Below, in pieces: positions 12,801-25,956 of a DNA stretch of 64,000 bases (the stretch's first letter is position 1; every line of letters begins with the position of its first letter). The stretch is taken from assembly GCF_002078875.1 (NCBI RefSeq), contig NC_034412.1:34352181-34416180 (forward strand). Direction: 5' to 3'. A program made the translations under genes and the position numbers. Below the pieces are notes generated by a model, which saw only the letters and a program-made list of their open reading frames with translations, was not told the DNA's origin and made no database searches. Origin of the DNA: Numida meleagris. Taxonomy: Eukaryota > Chordata > Aves > Galliformes > Numididae.

Positions 12801-13945
12801 ACACTTTTGATTACTTTTAGCAATCTAACAATACCAGTTTATAGATGACCAATAAAAGTAGCCAGTAGGTATAATTATACTGACTTATAATATTAAAAAT
12901 GCATTTTTTTTCTGAGTCATCTCACTTATAGCCCTATCTTGCTTTTTTTTTTTTTTTTTTAATTTTTCTTTCCAACAGTCGAGTGGAGACTGCTATCTTT
13001 CATGCAGCAAGTCATGTTCAATTACTTCTGCAAATGTTATGCACAGAAGAATTCGGCTTTACAAAGCTAAAATAACACCCGATAGCCAGCATAATACAAA
13101 TGGAATCTGCCTGGAGCCACAGAATGCACTCAAACCAAAGAACCAAAAAAGGCTTTCATACTTCAAGCTACCTGTAACATAACCAGAGACATGCAGCTAT
13201 TCCAAAGGAAAAAAGGTCAAATAATTGTGAAAAAGAGGAACAATATTCCATTGACAGAGTTATGTGTTTTTCTTTGTTTATAAGAGAACAAATCATACCA
13301 GAATGTGATGCTTACGTTTGCATACTGTCCTCAGGGTGAAAATCTTCTCAGTGAGCTCTGCCGTGGGTCTCTGGGACATCGCCTGAAACATCAGGATACT
13401 CAGAGCAAAACATTCCCTGCTTACAGTTCAAAGAGCTACTAATGGAAAACTTGCAGTGGACTAGAATTTGCTTCAAGTCAAAATCTGCCACATTTTCAAG
13501 CAGCTCAAGAATGTATTTGTGAGAAGTCGAAAACAGAACACAAAAGGTGGGGGTGCCTAGCTTCCTTAGATCAGTACTTTTATTCACTTAAGACAGTTTC
13601 CAAAGTAGCAACCAAAGTCCAGCGTTTGCTGGTTTGGGGAAAAGTTGTTTCTCTCCACCGTGAGAAAGACAGTCCAAAAATTAATATTACAAATTTCCAG
13701 CGCTGGTTTGCATTGCCACCACAAGTGGACAGAAAGGAATTACTGATGGCTTTTTTTTTCTGTAAAGGAGGATAGTAACAATATTCCTCTGCATGCTGTA
13801 TTTTTCCATTTTACTGTCATCTCCACCCAGAGCATGCTGTAAAACTCTCTTTTCAGCGAAGGTGTTCTTAACTGAACAGTCTCTCCATTTACCAGCTGAT
13901 GCCTTCATATACTCACAGCTTTTCCAGAATTATTTTCTACATATT

Positions 13946-15291
13946 CATAGAATCACTAAGTTTGGAAAAGACCTCCAAGATCATCCAGTCCAGCCTACCA
14001 CCAATAGAACCCCACTAAGCCCTGTCCCTCAGTACAACATCTAAACATTTCTTGAACACTTCCAGGGACGGTAACTCCACCACCTCCCTGGGCAGCCCAT
14101 TCCAGCACCTGACCACTCTTTCAGGGAAAAAAATTTTCCAAACATCCAACCTGAACCTCCCCTGGCACAACTTAAGGCCATTCCCTCTCGTCTTATCACT
14201 ACTTACACAGGAGAAGAGGCTGACCCCCACCTCGCCCCAACCTCCTTTCTGGCAGTTGTAGAGAGCAATAAGGTCTCCCCTGAGCCTCCTCTTCTCCAGG
14301 CTGAACAATCTTCAATTCCCTCAGCTGCTTCTCATGAGACATGTGCTCCAGACCCCTCACCAGCTTTGTTGCCCTTCTCTGGACATGCTCCAGGGCCTCG
14401 ATGTCTTTCTTGCAGTGAGGGGCCCAAACCTGAACACAGTACTTGAGGTGCAGCCTCACCAGAGCCAAGTACAGGGTGATGAGCACCTCCCTGCTCCTGC
14501 TGGCAACACTATTTCTGATACAAACAAGGGTGCCATTGGCTTTCTTGGCCACCTGGGCACACTGCTGGCTCATGTTAAGCCAAACAGCTACCAATAACCC
14601 CTGGATCGTTTCTTCCACACAGCTTTCCAGCCACTCTGCCACAAGCCTGTAGCGCTGCCTGAGTTGTTCTGCCTTAAGTGCAGGATCTGAAACTTGGTTT
14701 TGTTGAAGCTCATCACATTGGCCTCAGCCCAGTGATCCAGCCTGTCCAGGTCCCTCTGTTGGGGCCTTCCTAACCCCAGGTAGATCTACACTTGTTCCCA
14801 GCTTGGTGTCATCTGCAAACTTCCTGAGGGTGCTCTCACTGCCGCCATCCAGGTCATCAATAAAGATATTGAAGAGGACAGAGCCCAGCACTGACCCCTG
14901 GGGAACACCACTCGTGACCGGTTGCCATCTGGATGTGAATCCATTCACCACCACACTCTGTGCCCAGCCATCCAGCCAGTTCTTTACCCAGTAGAGAGTG
15001 TACCCATCCAAGTCATGGTCTGCCAGCTTCTCCAGGAGAATACTGCAGGCAACAGTGTCAAAGACTTTGCTGAATCTAGGTAGACTACATTAACAGCCTT
15101 TTCTTCATCCAACAGACAGATCACTCGATAATAGGAGATCAGGTTGGTCAAGTAGGAGCTGCCTTTTGTGAACCCATGCTGGCTGGGCCTGATCCCCCAG
15201 CTGTTCTGCAAATGCTGCGTTATCTCACTCAAGATGATATTGCTCCCATTCATCCAACACCACAGAGATCTTCCCGTTCTTTTGCTATAAA
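13946..15291 (-). mobile_element. CR1 LINE, 5'-truncated, with reverse transcriptase remnant
   Basis: This is the largest CR1 copy in the window, about 1.35 kb, inserted in minus orientation. Its 3' end (plus-strand left edge) carries the CR1 terminal motif as 'catagaatcac', followed by the typical 'ctccaagatcatccagtcc' segment. The minus strand encodes broken parts of the ORF2 reverse transcriptase: [20 protein letters not shown] and the FADDTKLG catalytic block near 14800-14930, upstream pieces with SQHGFTKGSS near 15160, and downstream pieces such as [18 protein letters not shown] near 14400. Stops and frameshifts separate these pieces, and the 5' half with the endonuclease is missing, so the copy is inactive. 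Confidence 0.95.
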
Positions 15292-17509
15292 GACTCATTC
15301 ATAAGCTCAGTTTTATGAAGGAAAAACAAAAGGAAGAGACAAGAGAACAGTGGGCAATGCATGGCAGTCTGAAGGATAGCAGATAAACACAGCAGCCCAA
15401 GGGACAGATGAAGAAAGGGATAAATACGAAGCAGCAAGAGCCAACAGTATTTCCACCAATATGAACTCATAGGATCGCATTCACATAATTCAGTTTTCTA
15501 AAGCCTAATTTATTTAGCTACATCTACCATAACCAATGGAGAGAAAAAGTATTCTAAAAGGAGATTCAAAACAGAAAATCTTCATTATACTTTATAATTA
15601 AGCTTAAATTTATTCGGATGAGGTGAAGATGTTTCCTCATTCTGTTTGTCTGCTGTTACACCATTCTATGTCTAGAGGCCCATTTAACGCAATAAATTCG
15701 TCTACACGAAATATGGCAAATAACAGGCCTCTGATGAGCTGCAAGGATGAGGGCTGCAGGGAGAATAGCACTGTAGACACTTTCCTAGGCTCCAAATGTA
15801 CAGCTCCAACTGTGGTACAGTTGTTACAGCCTGTCCAACCCTACCCATGCTGCATTCTACTGCAACACTTAAGGTCAGAAGGAGCTGCAGGTTGAGCAGC
15901 TTTTCATTCTTCCTACATGTCACACAAACAAATGATCAGAACGATGCATTTGTTCTAGAGAGCACTGGAAGCCTCTGAATAAGTATGAGCAATCACAAAC
16001 CACTCTGAGGACTTCTCAGCAACCTTCCAAATAATGATGGTGTCACAGCACAGATCAGAAAGCATCTGAGTACGCACTCAGACTTTGGTAAGCAAAAACA
16101 CCAAGCAAAAACAAGTACACTGATCGTGTCGGGTGTTTTCATCTGCTTGGCATTGCTGTGTGATGGGGTCAGCAAAAGTTCTGTCCAGAAAGCAGTTACT
16201 CCTGCCCAGCACAGCCTATACTTGTTTCTCTAGGTTGCAGACAACTGGCATTATAACGTCATTCAAAGCTTAGCATGGAAAACTCTGGCACATTCAGACA
16301 CTAATCCTCCTCAAACATAGTTACTCACCCCTCCTAAATCCAGCCATGGAAGAATAGTGTTTGAAATAATAAATGGAGATGAGACCTCACTCTTCAGTAC
16401 TTGCAAAATTAATAAGAACCTATATTACAGAAGCCAGGCACCTAGGAATCATGGCTGTGGGCTAATTGCTTTTGGAATTCCAGCTGATAATGCCAAAACC
16501 TCAAATGTCCGTAAGAGAGTTGGAAAAGAGTTTTCAGCAGCAATCCAATGAACTAAACCAGTTACTAATGCAACAACGGTGCCTAATCCAAAGAGTATCC
16601 TGCCAATCTGTGCATTTATAACATTCGTTCTATCGGAGAAATAATTGATCCTAATTTGACATTACACAGTGTGCATTAAAAGGAAAGCAGCATGAAACTT
16701 ACCGGCATCAGGCAGTAACCAAGTGAGTCAGAGCAACAGCTCAAGTAATAAAGAAAGCAGAGAAACAGAATTTAGAGGAATCTAAAATTTTAAATAGAGA
16801 GTAACACAGTACAGTAGGGTGTTGGTTTTTTTTTCTTTTTCTTTTTTTTTTTTTTTTTTGCAACAGTATTTCCCAGAATTCCAGATGCCAGCAGTGGGAT
16901 GTAAATTTCTAAAACTGAAATTACCCTAAGTGCCTGCATCTAAGGTTTTGTTTGTTTTTCAGCATCCACAGGAACTCACACATTCATTCTGTTTGCTTGC
17001 TGGACCCTTGAGATGATCACTCATTGGTTGAACAACTTACATTTCCGAAGATGCTACAGGAAGTGTTATATTAAAGGAAAAAAATTGCATTTAAGAAAGC
17101 AGAGGTTTAATGGAAATAAAAATAATTGCACCTTCATCAACAGAAGTATTATCACCCTAGCAGCAAAACTAATATAAGTGATTTAAATGACTATTCTTCA
17201 GAGTAAGCCTGCATTTCCCCTGTCAGTTTTGAGAGAAAACACTTCTCTGCTTCAGTAAAAGTACAGACACTTCTTCTCTCAATGGAGAGAAGGATCAATA
17301 TGGTCAAATACAGAACCAAAAGGTATTTTCCGAAGTGCTTTTAATTACTAAATAAACCACCACTTTTCCAAGACATAGAGAAGCACCCTGAACAAAGTGG
17401 TACACATACAGGGCAAAGAACTCTCTTCTCACATTTAATATACTAGCTTTTTGGAAAGGGATGCTGATTTAAGCTTTTGTGTCAAGACCCTGTGGTGTTT
17501 GTTAAAACC

Positions 17510-17700
17510 TTCACAAGGCCAGGGCCTGAGGAGTCAGCTGCTCAGAAGCCTGGCTGTTCAGCAGGCCGGGCCCGGACGTGCAAAGGAACACCAAGGTGAC
17601 CTGGTGACAGGGCCCCGGCCGCCTTGGCAGCTTCCCACAGTGGCACTCAGGTTACACAGCGGCCACGGCTCAACTTAGCCCTAGCAGAGGAACCTCACGT
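17510..17700. other. Local GC-rich island inside AT-rich DNA
   Basis: Within otherwise AT-rich sequence this stretch is clearly GC-rich, with several CpG (gccgggcccggacgtgc, ccccggccgcc). It has no recognisable coding content. It could be a regulatory element or a decayed repeat. I cannot tell which. Confidence 0.3.
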
Positions 17701-19541
17701 GAACCTTCACTCTTAGCTTAGGCACAATTACAATTAATCCCAACAGCCTTTGTTAGTGACCAGTGGCAACAGAGACCTGTTCTCTGAAGCAAGTTCTAAC
17801 ATCCTGGAAATGCCAAAGAGATCAGACACTCCCTTGCTTCAGACACCGGTGATCACCAAGGTGAAGCACAGCTGCTGCGAGACGTGACATGTTCTGGTTA
17901 ATATGTAATGCCCTGACTAGAGGCTGGAAGGAAGATGGCTGAAGCAACAATTTCACACCCATGTCTACAATTTTATGTCCCACGTGTTCATTTCTGCCAG
18001 CAAAGAATAATCGCTGCAGCAAGACTGGATAGAGACAGCCCTCAGAATCCCTTACAAATACCTATGCAACAGAAGCACTGTTCTAGCGTTGGGTTTTCAC
18101 TATGTTGCCAGAGAAAACAGACTTAGGAAATCAGTAATTGCTAAGTAACACATCTGCTCAGCCCCAGCAGTAACTCATGGTTACACAGCACAGGTTCACT
18201 CTTATAAAAATAGCAACTAACTACACAAAGTTACCGTGCCTAGCTTTAAATACTCAGATTCAATATAGGTGCACACAATGTTTCTCAGGCAAAAGCGTAG
18301 AGCCTTTGCTGCTTCATATTCAAGAGAATGATAGGAATATTCACCGTACAGAAATCCCACCCTACCCAGCAAGCAGTAGCTATCCCAAGATCAGCACGGT
18401 GAAAGAAACGTTCAGCACTACTGGATACACATGAGCGCCCACTCGTAAGAATGAAAACTTGCGATTGCTTTGTAGGTAACACAGATAAAGATATCTTATA
18501 GCATCTCTCTCAGCAGCTTTGATTCATCAACTTTAACATGTACCAGAATGTTTCTTTTCTAAATGAAGTTGCCTAAACGTTCTACAGAAATAGCTTGATT
18601 GGGTTTTTTTAAGCTGCAGGTATTTTAATTGCTACCTCATAAACATTTTATGTTAACAGCAATAGTCACAACAAACATACTTGCAGGTTGGACCCAGCAT
18701 TGTTTTAAGATCTGTTACGTTAACGGCTTGTTTTGCAGACATGCACGGGAACTACTCACAAAGGAGATAAAATCCCGTTCACATCCAAAGTTTTTGCAGT
18801 AGTCAACCATTTGAAAAGCTGGGCCACATCCCAAATTTGTTAAAGAGGCAACTAAGATGCACCCTCAATGGAGCCACCAAGGAAAAAGGCAAAAATATTT
18901 CTGGAATCAGACAATACTTTTCAAGGTACTACAGTAACCTCCTGCACACTAGCAGCTGAAATCCTTTCAACTTCAGTTTGCCTTGCATTTTGGATCTCTC
19001 CTTTTAAGTAGATGCACATTTATTTTCTCAAAAGAAGTCAAACATGAACATCCAGTAAGGGTTCCATGTTTAATTCCAACTGAAAACTATCACTGGTTAT
19101 CCTACTTACTACACTGAAGTCCTCCTTTCGAAAGCAAGGATTACAGTGAATTTTCTCCTTCGTCATAGACTTGCCCATTGTTTCTTTTTTTGTTGGTTTT
19201 TAAAGAACATCGCATACCAAATGGCAATGTTTGCTGCTTTCCTATCTACCAAGAAATTCAAATTGTTCCAGGTGTGTCCCATTCAACTTTAATTGAACCA
19301 ATAGAGAGGGAAAAGTTACTGCTCAATACTTACAGATTAGCAGTAAATAAGTCTGACTGCATAACAAAATTAAAAAATCAAGTTAAATTGTAATTTTGCA
19401 TTTTATGCAACTTACGGATACATTTGCATTTGTATTATTGTAAAATTAAAAAGGAAAGATAAACTGAAGTATCTGAAACAGAGTTAGGAGTATGGGATAT
19501 GTAGCCTCCACCTGACTTGTGTTTAACGCTAATGGGATGCT

Positions 19542-19547
19542 TTTATT
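19542..19547 (-). promoter_or_regulatory. Likely poly(A) signal of the short MGARP transcript
   Basis: AATAAA on the minus strand, about 520 bases past the stop of exon 4 (20065-20067). It would give a normal-sized 3' untranslated region if exon 4 is the last exon. Confidence 0.45.
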
Positions 19548-20064
19548 GTGTTTTGAAACTTTTAACCTCATAAACCGTTAAGACCAAGATCATAATGATA
19601 CGTGGGTTGTTACACAATTCCATCGAAGTTCACTGTCAGAAGAACTATACTATTTAATATGAACATCTTAGGAAAAGCCTGTGAAATACAACACTTAGAT
19701 TCCTTAACAGACCCTTAGGAACCAGGTCACAGGAATAATGGTTTAATCAATTGCATTACATGCTTACCCCTTAACATAAGGACTTGAAGGAGTAAAAGGG
19801 GGGGGGTGATAAAAGAAACTTTTCATTCTCCTAGCTTTAGACCAACTCTGGTGCCACAGGCAGCACGCTTTTAGAGACACTAGTAAACAAACTTTCTAGA
19901 AAGCTGTGATCACCTTACACTCATGATATGCTAAGGTAACACCTGAATTAGTTTTTGCTACAGGACACCCTCCATTAGGAATGCTGGCATTTGTTCTTTA
20001 TGTTCTGTCATAAGAAGCAGAGTTTCAAAACTCACAACACACACGCAAAACCCACATTCATAGA

Positions 20065-20285
20065 TTAACCTTGCACTGCAGGAGCTTCTGAATTAGCAGC
20101 AGCTTCCTGCTGTGCTCCCTCCACAGCAGTGGATGCGTCTGCAGCCGGCAAGTCACTCTCTCCTCCAGTTTCTGGGGTAGCCCCAGAACTCTCCTCCTGT
20201 GCTGCAGATCCAGCAGCAGTTGCTGCATCAGCTTCTTCCGCGGCCACATCTGCTCCAGTGACTTCAGCAGTCTCCTCTTCATCAC
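20065..20285 (-). CDS. MGARP: MGARP exon 4 (Glu/Ala-rich tail, terminal in the short form)
   Basis: This exon encodes the acidic, alanine-rich C-terminal part of MGARP. After the acceptor AAAAG the frame reads DEEETAEVTGADVAAEEAD and ends in SEAPAVQG followed by TAA. The human protein, as I know it, ends in a very similar SEAASAQG, which supports this stop as genuine. Added to exons 1-3 it gives 168 residues, shorter than the 240 of the human protein, with the loss in the repetitive acidic tail. The last codons GTG CAA GGT TAA contain a possible 5' splice site (CAAG|GTTAAT, cut after 20070) that would remove the stop and leave phase 1, matching the acceptors at 7875 and 7062. Confidence 0.85.
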
Positions 20286-23200
20286 CTTTTAAGGATTTAT
20301 TTAATACAAATAAATGAAGTGTAAAGCGCATGCACATAATACAAATTCACCGACTACTTTTACTGTCGTCCTCATCTAAATTTCAAAATGCAAAGGGAAC
20401 CAATATCTGGGGTCAGAATTTACAAAGCAAGTAAATACAGCAAAAATTAATCTCCCCTATTGTCAAGTGTGACACCATAAAAGATGTTTACAAGATAAAG
20501 AAACCATATTCTTAACTACCAAGTTTCACAGCTGCTTCAGTAAATTAACAGATAGTGTGGCTTAAAACAAGTGACTGCACAAGGTGGGGATGCAGGGAAG
20601 GATAAAAATAAAAAGTGTTGGGAACCAGAGCATACCAAGTGCTGTTCCAAACCCACTCTTACTGGAAGGGTCAGTGATAATGCACTCTAACTGCACAGAG
20701 AGATGGATTCTCGTCCAGTTTGCACCTGGTAGTGGCATCACCACACCACAGGTAAGACCCTTGCTACCACACTTAAAGGCTCTTACATAACGTATTATCA
20801 GTTGGGCTCACAAGTTAAACCAGTACAATTCAAGGCATGGCTTCTGTTCGGGCAGGGCTGTTTTCAAGGCAGCTAACTGGGCTAGCAGTAGCTACAACAG
20901 TTGAGAGCCCAACAGAAAAGTAGTTTTTGAATGGTTTTTGTGCCATCTCTCAGCTCTACGCCACCAGAGATATTCTGCTATCCCAGTTCATCCTGCATCC
21001 TTTAAAGCTATATAGACTGTGCTGTGACCACACTTCCAACTACAAAAGCCATAGCACTCAAGTGAAAGAGAAGATCTGTGGGACAGAAAGAAACAAGGGC
21101 TGCTTACTGAAATTAGGTATAAAAATAAGAAAATAACACGAGAATGTTAAGTAGACAGTGCCTAACACTGATATAACCAGCTACGACTGATTTTTGTTTT
21201 ACGAAGTACCTGCTGCCTCAAAGAACTGCCTTACTGCTGTGGGTCAGACTCTCGAGAAAGGGAAAATCCAATTCTTCCCAAGCATGCAAACTTACAACTC
21301 AGCTGAGACAAGTCATCACAAACTAACAGCACAAAGCAGCACAAAAAGTACACAAACACCATGCAAGTATGCACTAAAGTCAAGAAAGTTACAGAGAAAG
21401 TGTTCATTGCAAGTTTACTACCAGACCCAATTCACCAGGTGAAAAGAACAGAACTGGAAATAAAATTTGCAATACAGAATGAACTAAGTGAGAAAAAAGG
21501 GAAAGGCTTAAAGAGACATAGTCAGAATTTTTCTTTTATATTTACTTATAAATGGAACAGATTGATTTTATTTCTTGATTTTCTTATGCCAATGCAAGCT
21601 TACCTGTATGCATTCAGGTTTTAACACAAGTCTACTCATTGTTTAGTAAAAATCAAAGCTTTGTACTGCACAACCTGACCATGTCCCTTTAAGAGAATGC
21701 TATATTTCAGAAAAGCTAAATCGATTACACAAAGAACAGACTAACAGCCAAGCTCAGCATTCAGTACAATTTATTGGACAGTCAAATATAGGGTGCATTC
21801 ATTCAGAACAGCCAGCTTCTCGATCTCAGCACTGCCTTCTGCAAAGCAGATTCATTAAGAGCTCAATATGGTTTGGCCTTGCAAACATAGGTATTTCTTT
21901 TAAAGTCTCACAAGGATGGAGTTTTACAATAGAAGGCATAAAGTCATCGCAGGGTAGGCTGCAAGGTACGCAATGGTGAAGGACTGTCCTTTGTGTTTAA
22001 CTTCCTCAGGTTTGGAAAGAGATTTCCCTTGTATTTTAGTCTGGAAAGTGTAAAAGCAGAGTAGAGATTAGACAGATTGAATCAGCTTGCATTAAGTTAA
22101 AAAGAAAAATCATCACTAAAAAAGGAGGAAATACGGAATAAGTTAAAAGGAGACACACGTGAATGGAAGACAAAACTCAGTATTTGCTAAATAATCAAGT
22201 AGAATGTTCCACAAGGCAAGCATCATTTGACAGTTCAAATCATGTTCCAAATCTCCTACTACTACTTCATGTCCAGCTTCTGCCAAGGGCATTTTAAAAT
22301 CCTTCCCTAGTCTGAGAGTAGCTTTGATTTAAAAAGAGCTGCAGAACATATGCTATTTTTTTTTTTTTAATATCTCACATAGTCATTAAAATACCACTAG
22401 GTGACATTTCAACCCACTAATCAAAAGGCCTACAATAATTTTTTATTGTTTCATTCATTTTGTCAGCGTTGTTTGCTACATGAAGGTCTTAGTAATAGAC
22501 AGTTTGGTTTGGGGCACGCAGGGAGAACTTTCCTCAGAATGAAGAACCACAGAAGTCATTTGGATCAGGAGAGACTCTCTCTGATCAGCTGCACCCTGGT
22601 TCTAAGTTATTCCAGCACAACGTTCTTTTCTTACTATATAACATGTAGCAAACGTGGCACAAATGTGCTGTCTGGCACGTTGCTTTTCTGTCCTCCATTT
22701 CATATTGTTATCAGCAGTTTTACAGTGCATTTTAAGTTTGAACTTAAATAATCCTAAACAATAGCAGATGACTTGGAGAGCGTACTTTTTAACCAGCAAT
22801 GCTTACTGTGAAACAGTGTAAGAACTTCACTGAAACTAAAGAATACATGGGGAAAGACGTTGCAGTGGCACTTTTGGGAAAAGCAACACTATGGCAACAC
22901 GCCACAACAAGATACACACCAAAGTATGACTACACAGGGCACAGGAGAAAGGGGGGAAGGAAGAGATTCTTTTGAGAAGGCACAGGGAGGATTCCATAGG
23001 AAAAGTAAGAATAGAAACCTCTTTGGGGAGGATACAGTTAGGAATGAAGAAGGGTTTAAAAAAAGAGCTGATTCAACAGTGGTTTTGCATTGTGAATTGG
23101 AATTAGTCACGAGTCCAATTAAAAACTCAGGCTTGAGCATCTAGTCTGGAGCCCAGACTACTGGAGATCCAAATTAACGGGGAAAACAAGGGTCAGAGGT

Positions 23201-24733
23201 CTTCACTGGATGCCCCCAGAAGTGTTTTAGACTTCCTACTATCAATAATGTGAGGCAGTAATCATCTACCACAGATGGCTATATTTACATGAACTACTCA
23301 ACAGCAAAAGGCATCAGATCATGGATGTCTGGAGAGTACCTGAGGTGGCAATTAAGTTACAGAGCACTGAGAACTCTTATCCCAGTCTCAGGCAACACAG
23401 TTACAGCCTTCCAGGGGCAAAAAGCACTGCTGACCACTGGCACCCTACACAACATTTTGGTAAACTAGGGTTAAAACTCAGTACCTTGCAAAGAGAACCC
23501 TAAGAGAGGAGAGAGAATATGCTGACATTTTGAGTGGCCTGGGAGGTTTAGTTAATGCTGTGCTCTTCTGACTGCATTGGCATAACCCTTGTTTCATCCC
23601 TGAGCAGAAGGCAAGGTCACTAGGAGAAAAAACGTACTTTGCTCTCAGTCCAATTTTTTGTTTTAGGGACAAGGAAGAACTGCACTAAAATTGTAGTCAA
23701 AATCTCTGCTGACTTAAAGTTGAAGACCTGCACTATTTCCAGCTGCTTAAAAGAAAGTAAATTAAAGCATTTTGCCATTTTAAATCTTAACATCTGTAAT
23801 TTTGAAAACTTCAGAACAGAAGAGCATGTTGTGGAACTTGAAGATTAAAATAAATCATTTGAGAGGCAGGCAATTTAAAGGATGCTTTTGCCCTGGAAAA
23901 GAAACTTCAGCTCAACGTACTCGAACCTATTCTTTGTGAGCATGAAAATATATTGAATCAGTTCTCCAGATGCCAGCCTCTGGAAAAAAAAAAAAGTGAC
24001 AGCTTCAAGAGCTATGACTTTGTGTTTTCAAAAGTGGTGCTTTCTGTTTTTAGGTTTTTTTTTTTTTAAGTGGCAAATGAATCACGACAAGGTCCTTTAC
24101 ATGCCATTTTTATAATTGCTTTTGATAGCAAGGCCATGCTTGCCAAGTTCTATCTTTCAGATTAACTGTGTTGTAACACTAATTGATGTGGACAGAGACA
24201 ACATTCCATTACAAGCATTTGAACTAACTTGGTCTAATTATTTAAGCATGATCTACTACGTAAGGGTCTACCATACATTTAGGTGCTGTCTGCTTTTCAT
24301 TTAGACCTAAAATAAAAAGGATTAAATCCAAGTTGTGGGACAAGAAATGGGTTCTATTTAAAAGGTTTGTCTATTTATTTGCTTTTGTTACTACCTCAAC
24401 ACATTCACAGCATTTCCTGACACACAAGGCCTGGAGACAACCTGCTGACTGAGAAAGAGTTATCTCTTCCCAGCCCTACCCCAAAACAAAAGAACAGATC
24501 TGATTTTGACAGGATTCTGCACTTAAGCAGAGTTCATGAAGATTTCGGTATATCAAATGAAAATATCCAAGACAGAATTATTGGTTCACACATTAACTCC
24601 TTTCATCCAAAGATACGGCAGCTTGGTCACAGGCCAAGATCGCTGCCTGAACATGAAGCCCAACTCCAAAATTTGAGAAATCTGCTCCAGATCCTCGTGT
24701 ATCCAGAGAACAAAAGAGATGAGCTCCACTTAC
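20286..24733 (-). other. MGARP intron 3
   Basis: This intron of about 4.4 kb separates the exon 3 donor (AAGG|GTAAGT) from the exon 4 acceptor. I find no repeat family or further exon in it. It is AT-rich with a few homopolymer tracts, for example A12 near 23983 and T near 24054. Confidence 0.7.
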
Positions 24734-24830
24734 CCTTGTAAGAGTCAGCTTTGTGTTTCTGCCCTCTCTCGTGGAGAACATTCACATGTTCAATGTAGTT
24801 GCTGCGGGATGAACCAACTACCTTGTAGGT
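24734..24830 (-). CDS. MGARP: MGARP exon 3
   Basis: The exon is flanked by a strong acceptor (ATTATTTTTCAG) and a consensus donor (AAGG|GTAAGT). It reads TYKVVGSSRSNYIEHV followed by NVLHERGQKHKADSYK. It directly follows the membrane segment, corresponding to the human stretch that starts YTYKTVTSDQAKHTEH. The strongly positive, His/Lys-rich content fits the start of the region exposed after the membrane helix. It ends in phase 1, the phase that recurs at all the later MGARP acceptors. Confidence 0.9.
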
Positions 24831-25852
24831 CTGAAAAATAATACATCTAAACATATATCTAACTAATATATCTAACTAAGGTTACCAAACAAAATAAAGG
24901 GAAGAGCTTCAAACAAGTGCTACTGGTCATCTTAAAAGACATATCAAATGACTACAAGCAATGTTAACGTATCAAAAAAAAAAATCTATTTTGTTCCACT
25001 GACATACCTATAAAACATATCAGAATTAGAAAGAAAATATAGTGCTTGGGGAATTGAACAGAATATTTCAAAAGGCAATTATGCTTAGGGTTCTATTTTT
25101 ATGAAAAGCTATGATTATCAAAAAGCTGACAGCAAGAGAATTTATAATTCTTTCAGACAGGCAATCAGACAAGTGTGATGGTATTCTGAACAAGTAGATG
25201 CCACTCATCTTCTCGAGGATTATTTCTGGGGGAGAGAGAAACTTGTGCCTTTTGGGGATGTGCTAGCCAGTATCTCAATTCTTGGTGGGGGTGGGAGCTA
25301 TAAAATGAAGGCTTTAGGGACCTGAAGCACAGTCTGATAAACTTAGAGAAAGGCTGGTGAAAGACTACTAAAAAACCTTGAATCCACTTGGTGTTTACAA
25401 AGCTCAAGCATGCTTTTTTTAAGTAATTAATATTCTTATCTTCTTTTGTGCCCAATTAAGCTGGTTCCTAATCTTCCCCTCCCAGCTTCAAACAGCTTCC
25501 ATCACATCCGTCCTGCCCACTGCACAATGCTCTTAACATTCGCAGTTGGCAAGAAGAAGCAAGGTGTTAAGAGACAGATGCCTTACTCCGTCTTTGCATG
25601 AATCCATCTCATGTAGCTTTAAATCTTTTCCAGGAACCTCAATAGCCACACACATCAAGAAAAAAAAAAATGAAATAGGCAAGAAATAGCCATCATTTCA
25701 TAATCTTGAACTGGTTTTTCTATTCAACTCTATTTAATTACATGCTACAACATCCACGTTCTATTGACAGAGCTCATTTTTGACCATATTTTTAAAACCC
25801 AGAACACAGTTTGAACCACATCAGCTCAGAAAACACAGACAGCTCCACTTAC

Positions 25853-25956
25853 ATAGAACAAAGCACCAAATGCAGCAACCCCAGTGATGAGATAGTAAAT
25901 CATGTTCTCTCCGGAAGAGCCGGGAACGCTCCCAGATGACATCTGGCGAAGAGGTG
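25853..25956 (-). CDS. MGARP: MGARP exon 2 (membrane segment)
   Basis: After the acceptor CTTTGTAG the exon reads PLRQMSSGSVPGSSGEN and then the hydrophobic segment MIYYLITGVAAFGALFY. Human MGARP has LRRMSSNRFPGSSGSN followed by MIYYLVVGVTVSAGG at the same place, so this is the best anchor for naming the gene. The hydrophobic stretch of 17-20 residues is the predicted single membrane helix that places the protein in a mitochondrial membrane. The donor TTCTAT|GTAAGT is consensus. Confidence 0.95.

Larger units (their letters stand above)
7876..20064. other. Intron between MGARP exon 4 and distal exons, or intergenic
   Basis: Apart from the two CR1 copies and the coding-like remnant listed separately, I see no supported gene in this stretch of about 12 kb. 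T-rich homopolymer tracts lie near 12943-12960 and 16840-16859, and a run of seven or more G at 19799-19807. Whether this is intron or intergenic DNA depends on whether the distal acidic exons at 7.0-7.9 kb belong to MGARP. Confidence 0.5.

Noticed and set aside
13320..13380. Further MGARP exon on the minus strand (acceptor GATGTTTCAG with a short frame ending in a stop)
   Set aside because: It has a poor pyrimidine tract, only about 11 codons, and no Glu/Ala-rich content.
14199..15298. Protein-coding gene with reverse transcriptase motifs
   Set aside because: It is the broken ORF2 of a 5'-truncated CR1 LINE, not a host gene.
22400..22760. Open frame of 116 codons on the plus strand
   Set aside because: It lies antisense within MGARP intron 3, starts in AT-rich repeat-like sequence, and shows no conserved motif.
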